From NCBI GenBank assembly GCA_003490025.1, contig DNJC01000027.1, positions 9,750-20,122 of the forward strand: a DNA stretch of 10,373 bases. The letters are read 5' to 3'. The position numbers and the translations under genes are program-made. This document shows positions 7,848-10,373 of the stretch, in pieces. The DNA is from Geobacter sp. GTDB taxonomy: Bacteria; Desulfobacterota; Desulfuromonadia; Geobacterales; Geobacteraceae. Position 1 is the first letter of the stretch, and each line of letters starts with the position of its first letter. The notes below the pieces were generated by a model, which did no database searches, had not been told where the DNA came from, and saw only the letters and a program-made list of their open reading frames with translations.

Positions 7848-7863
7848 TTACCGTATACGGTAA
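7848..7863. promoter_or_regulatory. Perfect 16-bp palindrome TTACCGTATACGGTAA, likely operator
   Basis: A perfect dyad in the divergent intergenic region, 129 nt upstream of the kinase start and 75 nt upstream of the DUF2156 gene start. The GTATAC core resembles sites of some GntR-family repressors, though no such gene is in the window. On the minus strand TAATAT beside it could be a -10 element of the kinase operon, in which case a bound protein would block it. The binding protein is unknown. Confidence 0.55.
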
Positions 7864-7881
7864 GATAAAGGCCAGCATTTT

Positions 7882-7911
7882 TTCGCATTTTTGCAAAAAG
7901 GTGGGTATACT
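7882..7911 (+). promoter_or_regulatory. Sigma-70-like promoter of the DUF2156 gene
   Basis: TTCGCA (7882-7887), 18 bp, TATACT (7906-7911). The -10 is good (5 of 6) and the -35 moderate (4 of 6). Transcription would start near 7918, about 20 nt before the ATG at 7938. The spacer holds the palindrome at 7888-7899. Confidence 0.55.
7888..7899. promoter_or_regulatory. Palindrome TTTTTGCAAAAA within the promoter spacer
   Basis: A perfect 12-bp palindrome lying between the -35 and -10 of the DUF2156 promoter. Its arms (TTTTTGC/GCAAAAA) are the same as those of the two palindromes at 4026-4045 and 4196-4217, but with no central spacer between them. It may be a related binding site or only an AT-rich coincidence. 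Confidence 0.3.
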
Positions 7912-7937
7912 GTTCCAGATTTTCACCGGAGCCAGAC

Positions 7938-8831
7938 ATGGACATCCCGCGCTACCCGCAGGCCAGGGGGATCACCCTGGAAGACAAGCCGCTTTTGGAC
8001 CGGCTCTTCCTGGAGCTTCAGCCGCGCATCTCGGAGCTTACCTTCGCGAACCTCTACCTGTTCCGCAAGGCGCACGAATACCGCCTGACCCTGGTCGAGG
8101 ACGCGGTGGTGGCGCTCGCTGTAGGGTACGACGGCTCCAGCTACTTCCTCCCCCCTTTTTGCGGCGATATCGGGAAGGCGACGCTGCGGCTTCTCGACGA
8201 GGGGCTCACCCTCTACGGCGCGGACGACACATTCCTCGAGCGGTACGCAGCGTTGGGCGGAGTCGAGGTGCTCCCGGACCGCAACAACTTCGACTACCTG
8301 CACCTGAAGCAGGAGATGGCCCTTTTGAGCGGGAAGCTCTACCACAAGAAGAAGAACCGGGTGAACTACTTCCTGCTGCGGCACCGGCACGAGGTGGAAC
8401 TCTTCGACGCGGGACACCTGGAGGGGGCGCTGGCGCTTCTGGAGGAGTGGCGGCGGGTCAGGATGGAGATGGCTTCGGGCTCCATCGAGGGGGAGGTCGA
8501 GGGGGCAGGGGAGGCGCTCAGGCTGCGCGAGGAACTGGGGCTGTCGGGCGTGGTGGTGAAGGTGGCAGGGGTGGTGAAGGGGTTTGCCCTGGGCGAGCGG
8601 CTGAACCGGGAAACGGCGGTCTGCCATTTCGAGAAGGGGGATCTTTTCCTGGAAGGGCTGTACCAGCTCCTGGACCGGGAGTTCTCCCGGCTTCTCTTCA
8701 CCGAATGCCGCTACCTGAACCGGGAGCAGGACCTGGGCGAGATGTCGCTCAGGGAGGCGAAGCTCTCCTACCACCCGGTGGAGCTGGTGGCGAAGTACCG
8801 GGTCAGACGGCTTTCCCCGCCGGCGACGTAA
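7938..8831 (+). CDS. DUF2156 (GNAT-like fold) protein
   Basis: A 297-residue soluble protein of the DUF2156 family, related in fold to the aminoacyl-transferase domain of phosphatidylglycerol lysyltransferases and to GNAT/FemX enzymes. Family cues are the basic segment SGKLYHKKKNRVNYFLLR (131-148) and the C-terminal NREQDLGEMSLREAKLSYHP (261-280), followed by a KY motif. There are no membrane segments, unlike full-length MprF, so any lipid or aminoacyl substrate would be met in the cytoplasm or at the membrane surface. The start at 7938 has GGAG 6 nt upstream. It is transcribed alone, divergent from the kinase and convergent with selU (35 nt between stops). The biochemical role of stand-alone members is not established. 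Confidence 0.88.
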   Translation: MDIPRYPQARGITLEDKPLLDRLFLELQPRISELTFANLYLFRKAHEYRLTLVEDAVVALAVGYDGSSYFLPPFCGDIGKATLRLLDEGLTLYGADDTFLERYAALGGVEVLPDRNNFDYLHLKQEMALLSGKLYHKKKNRVNYFLLRHRHEVELFDAGHLEGALALLEEWRRVRMEMASGSIEGEVEGAGEALRLREELGLSGVVVKVAGVVKGFALGERLNRETAVCHFEKGDLFLEGLYQLLDREFSRLLFTECRYLNREQDLGEMSLREAKLSYHPVELVAKYRVRRLSPPAT

Positions 8832-8866
8832 GGGGGGCGGCGCTCAATGGCGCGGGTTGACGGGGA

Positions 8867-9892
8867 TCAGGAGAGGCGCTGTTGCAGGTAGCGCTCCAGC
8901 TCTTGCGCCGCCCGGTCGAACTCCTCCATTTCCAGGTTGAAGTCCGCTTCCCAGGTCCGGTTCTTGTAATACACCTTGTCGTAGTAGTCGCAGACCAGGC
9001 CGGTCATGAAAGGCTCCATCTCCCAGCGCTCGAGGTGCCCGGCCAGTTCCTCGCACTTCGCCCCTCCCAGCTTCTTGCGGATCCGCTGCAGGGCTACCCC
9101 CATCTCCTCCTTGTAGCAGGGGAGACCGTATTCCTCGATCAGCCTCTCGACGCGGGTCTCAAGCGAGGCGTATCCCCAGACCCTGATTCCCGCGGCCATC
9201 TTCTGGTAGAAGTCTCCCGGCAGCGACACCCGGCCGATCCGCTCGCTCTCACCCTCGACTATGAGCGGGAGGTGGGAGGGGGCTTTCCGGCAGGCGTCCC
9301 AGAGGATGGTCTCGAAGCGTTTCTGGGTGAGTGACTGGACCAGCCCGAGCTGTCCGAAGGCGGAGCCGCGGTGGCAGGCGAGCCCCTCCAGGTCGACGAC
9401 CGAGTTGCCGCGCTTCTCAAGGAGCTGCAGGAGAGTCGTCTTCCCGATCCCGGTCATGCCGTGCAGGACGACGAGCGGCATTTCCGGCAGGAACGGGTTG
9501 AAGTAGCTCACGACGTGGTTTCTGAAGCCCCTGTAGCCGCCGGTCAGCTGCACCGCGTCGTGGCCGGTGAGGCCGAGGATGGTGGTGACGGTCTTGCTGC
9601 GCAGGCCGCCGCGCCAGCAGTAGACGAGGATCGGCCTGCCGCAGGCGGCGCCGGCGATATCCCGCACCATGTCCGGGAAGCGGTGCGCCGTCAGCTCCAG
9701 CCCGCGCTTTCTCGCCGCGTGCGGGCCGACCTCCTTGTGCAGGATGCCGATCTCCACCCGCTCCTCGTTGGAAAGAAGCGGCACGTTGATCGCCCCGGGT
9801 ATGTGGTCTTCCTCGTATTCAAGCGGTGTGCGCGCGTCGACCACCAGGTGGGTGTCGATGAGCGATGGGTCGAATGGTGTTGTTGCCGGCAC
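8867..9892 (-). CDS. selU: tRNA 2-selenouridine synthase (MnmH/SelU)
   Basis: Converts 2-thiouridine at the wobble position of some tRNAs to 2-selenouridine, using selenophosphate and a geranylated intermediate. An N-terminal rhodanese domain carries the catalytic cysteine in YCWRGGLRS (C92 from the start chosen here). A P-loop domain follows, with Walker A GMTGIGKTT (145-153) and the family motif VEGESERIGRV. The length of 341 residues fits the family (E. coli about 364). The GTG at 9892 (protein MPATTPFDPSLID) is chosen because AAAAGGAG lies 8 nt upstream. Upstream in-frame ATG (9919) and TTG (9946) codons fall in the promoter: TTG is in the -35 and ATG overlaps the -10. It is divergent from secA and appears monocistronic. 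It implies that the organism makes selenophosphate. Confidence 0.93.
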   Translation of the reverse strand: MPATTPFDPSLIDTHLVVDARTPLEYEEDHIPGAINVPLLSNEERVEIGILHKEVGPHAARKRGLELTAHRFPDMVRDIAGAACGRPILVYCWRGGLRSKTVTTILGLTGHDAVQLTGGYRGFRNHVVSYFNPFLPEMPLVVLHGMTGIGKTTLLQLLEKRGNSVVDLEGLACHRGSAFGQLGLVQSLTQKRFETILWDACRKAPSHLPLIVEGESERIGRVSLPGDFYQKMAAGIRVWGYASLETRVERLIEEYGLPCYKEEMGVALQRIRKKLGGAKCEELAGHLERWEMEPFMTGLVCDYYDKVYYKNRTWEADFNLEMEEFDRAAQELERYLQQRLS

Positions 9893-9917
9893 GTTAGTAG
9901 CTCCTTTTGGTCGGCTC

Positions 9918-9946
9918 ATTATAGAGAGAGCGTCCGGCGATTGCAA
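9918..9946 (-). promoter_or_regulatory. Sigma-70 promoter of selU
   Basis: The minus strand reads TTGCAA (9946-9941), a 17-bp spacer, then TATAAT (9923-9918). The -10 is perfect and the -35 has four of six consensus bases. Transcription would start near 9911, giving a leader of about 19 nt with a strong Shine-Dalgarno at 9901-9908 before the GTG at 9892. This is the best sigma-70 promoter in the window. Confidence 0.85.
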
Positions 9947-10053
9947 GAAGGAGGTGCTGGGGCAGGACGCCTTTTCAGTTGAGGGTTTCTCACTTTTGTG
10001 GTAGCGTACACTGTTTTTACAACCCTTTTTTTGCGACTAAGGAGATTCCATAG

Positions 10054-10373
10054 ATGTTTGGCGCGCTTATAAAGAAGTTTGTCGGTAGCAAGAACGAGCG
10101 GGAACTGAAGCGTATGTGGCCGATCGTGGAGCGGATCAACCAGCTGGAGCCCGAGATGGTCAAGCTCTCCGACGACGCCCTGCGCGGCAAGACCGCCCAC
10201 TTCAAGGAGCGCTACGGCCGCGGCGAGAGCCTCGACTCGATGCTCCCCGAGGCGTTCGCCGTCTGCCGCGAGGCCGGCAAGCGCGTACTCGGCATGCGCC
10301 ACTTCGACGTGCAGCTGATCGGCGGCATGGTGCTGCACTCCGGCAAGATCGCCGAGATGAAGACCGGCGAGGG
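10054..10373 (+). CDS. secA: Protein translocase ATPase SecA, N-terminus, cut by window edge
   Basis: The first 106 residues of SecA, the ATPase motor that drives preproteins through the SecYEG channel at the inner membrane. The visible sequence MFGALIKKFVGSKNERELKR, then LSDDALRGKTAHFKER and REAGKRVLGMRHFDVQLIGG, leads into LHSGKIAEMKTGE. That matches the SecA N-terminal helix and first part of nucleotide-binding domain 1, with the Walker A Lys (MKTGE) just before the edge. The start has AAGGAG (10039-10044) 9 nt upstream. It is divergent from selU across about 160 nt. A weak -10 (TACACT, 10007-10012) lacks a good -35, so the promoter is not fixed. No secM-like upstream gene is present. Confidence 0.97.
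   Translation, partial: MFGALIKKFVGSKNERELKRMWPIVERINQLEPEMVKLSDDALRGKTAHFKERYGRGESLDSMLPEAFAVCREAGKRVLGMRHFDVQLIGGMVLHSGKIAEMKTGE

Noticed and set aside
8832..8866. Bidirectional terminator between the DUF2156 gene and selU
   Set aside because: Only a 4-bp GCGC pairing is seen and there is no T-run on either strand.

Overview
The window looks like chromosome from a Geobacter-type bacterium (Geobacterales, Desulfuromonadia). The evidence is high-GC coding sequence with strong codon bias, a DUF485/ActP-type acetate symporter pair, a Cache-sensor/NtrC-type two-component system next to a sigma-54 promoter, and a selU gene divergent from secA. The assignment rests on gene content and style, not on a database match.

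Layout, left to right. (1) 1-1366, minus strand: a DUF485 small membrane protein followed by an ActP-like sodium:solute (acetate) symporter cut by the window edge. (2) 1367-2177: about 0.8 kb with no convincing gene, AT-richer, holding several inverted repeats. (3) 2182-3847, minus strand: a probable three-gene operon of unknown function. Its genes encode a 65-residue Cys-rich protein, an 83-residue two-helix membrane protein and a 349-residue polytopic membrane protein. It starts at a near-consensus sigma-54 promoter (3912-3927) and ends at a strong intrinsic terminator. (4) 3848-4313: a regulatory spacer with that promoter, two copies of a TTTTTGC/GCAAAAA palindrome upstream of it (enhancer-site candidates), a terminator and a REPIN-like inverted repeat that contains the stop codon of the next gene. 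(5) 4314-7719, minus strand: a tandem-Cache sensor histidine kinase and its NtrC-family sigma-54 activator. (6) 7720-7937: an intergenic region with a perfect 16-bp palindrome and a sigma-70-like promoter. (7) 7938-8831, plus strand: a DUF2156 (GNAT-like) protein. (8) 8867-9892, minus strand: tRNA 2-selenouridine synthase SelU, with a clear sigma-70 promoter that fixes a GTG start. (9) 10054-end, plus strand: the N-terminus of SecA.

The most interesting reading is that regions 3-5 form one regulatory unit. A membrane sensor with two Cache domains (a class that often binds small carboxylates) would phosphorylate an NtrC-type activator. The activator would bind the two palindromes and switch on the sigma-54 operon of uncharacterised membrane and Cys-rich proteins. 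The promoter match and the palindromes are visible in the sequence. The link between them and the role of the operon are inference.
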